Shown here piece after piece: positions 63,214 to 64,000 of a stretch of 64,000 nucleotides of DNA (positions are counted from its first letter, which is position 1; each line of letters starts with the position of its first letter). Below the pieces are notes generated by a model. That model made no database searches, was not told the origin of the DNA, and worked only from the letters and a program-made list of their open reading frames with translations. The DNA comes from Luedemannella flava (GTDB taxonomy: Bacteria; Actinomycetota; Actinomycetes; Mycobacteriales; Micromonosporaceae). The stretch covers positions 59,606-123,605 of the forward strand of contig NZ_BAAALT010000059.1 in the NCBI RefSeq assembly GCF_039528515.1, written 5' to 3'. The position numbers and the translations under genes were made by a program.

Positions 63214-64000
63214 CTCGGTCTCCTCTCCGTGCTGTGCGCGAACTGATCCAAGGTCCTCCGTACCAGCCGTCCGAAAGGAAGGCATACCGCCTCGCTGCTC
63301 GATGACGATTTGCCTTGCGCCTAAATAGGCGGTGGCCCTCAGTCCACGGCGACCAGGTCACCAGCCACCACCATCGCGCGACGGCCATGCCCGGGCGGAC
63401 ACATACCGCGAACGGCGAACACCGTCCGACCGGTCGGCCTCGGCAAAGGCGGCTAGCCAGCCGGCCGGGTAGGGCGAATTGATCAACGGTGCGGCGGCCT
63501 CACCGAGCGCAACCGAGTTCAACCACCGCGACCGCGTCCGGCGCCTCCGGCTACGCGCCGCTGCCTTCGCCACTGCTTTCGCAGCGTGCCGGCTGGCTCG
63601 CGCCGGCCGGCGTTGGGCAACCGCCTGTTTCAGCAACGTCATCTCGTGACCGATCCGTCCTTGATCAAAGGTCTGGTGACACCGGAACGGGCGGGGATGA
63701 CCTCGGACGTTTACGCAGGACTCTCGTCCAACGTCGCAACCCGGCACCCGCCCCGGTACCTTCACACAGCCAACACGCTGTGATCCCTCCGTACCAGCGC
63801 GCGGTCGACGGACATGTGCGGCACCGATGATGCGGCGTAATGTGGCGTCGATGTTGCATCGATAGGCATGAGCTGCTCATACAGTGAACAGGAATGACCT
63901 GCAGCCGAGGAGGTCGGGAATGACGCGAGGCCGCCCCAGGCTCATCCAACGTCGCAAGACAGTCGCTCGACTTTCGCAGTGTTGTTGATCTAGGCGGCGG
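63214..64000. other. Right-end stretch with a short broken reading frame
   Basis: No confident gene. A weak arginine-rich minus-strand frame (63358-63642) has no support. At 63908-63913 AGGAGG precedes ATG 63920 by 6 bp, but the frame stops after 22 codons (TGA 63986). It encodes GRPRLIQRRKTVARLSQ, like the first helix of an XRE regulator, so a broken gene start is likely. Confidence 0.4.

Noticed and set aside
1..64000. CRISPR array or insertion sequence
   Set aside because: No regularly spaced repeats, no transposase and no IS terminal repeats were seen.

Overview
High-GC actinomycete DNA. GTG starts, ATGA/GTGA stop-start overlaps and Shine-Dalgarno cores of the GGAGG type are frequent, and the protein families are those common in Micromonosporaceae and Streptomyces relatives; genus cannot be fixed from sequence alone. 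The window reads as accessory genome: two phage-defence loci, several small-molecule and nucleotide-metabolism operons, and a compact biosynthetic-looking operon with its own cysteinyl-tRNA synthetase beside a tRNA-Cys gene. I see no transposase, integrase, CRISPR array or rRNA.

Region 1 (1-12.4 kb, minus strand) is a class 1 DISARM-like locus. In transcription order it has a single-chain N6-adenine methylase with an HTH N-terminus and an HsdS-like C-terminus, a Ser/Thr kinase, DrmD (SNF2 helicase), DrmMI (a 1645-aa methylase) and the N-terminal part of DrmA, which runs off the left edge. DrmB and DrmC would lie outside the window. A lipoprotein gene (12.5-13.1 kb) diverges from it and has a good promoter and a strong stem-loop behind it.

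Region 2 (13.1-21.1 kb, plus strand) is a pPIWI-RE three-gene island: a PD-(D/E)xK nuclease, a DinG-type helicase and a pPIWI-RE protein. The three genes touch or overlap, and two small unknown genes precede them. Defence-flavoured cargo continues with a CoiA-like nuclease at 22.8 kb.

Region 3 (21.2-41.8 kb) is a mosaic of short operons: a hydrolase, a DinB-like protein, a P-loop kinase, an MFS exporter, a VOC protein, a TSCPD-domain protein, a sulfotransferase-like protein, an ABC exporter with two NUDIX genes, a methyltransferase with a HIT protein, a nucleotidyltransferase with a three-domain GrpB-NUDIX-Ham1 fusion, and an amino-acid permease / PLP-decarboxylase operon.

Region 4 (42-63.2 kb) holds five copies, one broken, of one small HTH regulator family. 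Three of these sit near APH-type phosphotransferase genes. Between the two groups of copies lies the minus-strand operon 55.2 to 45.8 kb: a threonine-aldolase-like enzyme, a MetY-like sulfhydrylase, an AmmeMemo-type radical SAM enzyme, a nucleotidyltransferase, a B12-type radical SAM enzyme, two PhyH oxygenases and a divergent CysRS. A tRNA-Cys(GCA) gene lies divergently just upstream. This operon is the best candidate for an undescribed pathway. The two main readings are a route that uses Cys-tRNA or cysteinyl-adenylate, or a metabolite that targets CysRS, with this copy giving self-resistance.
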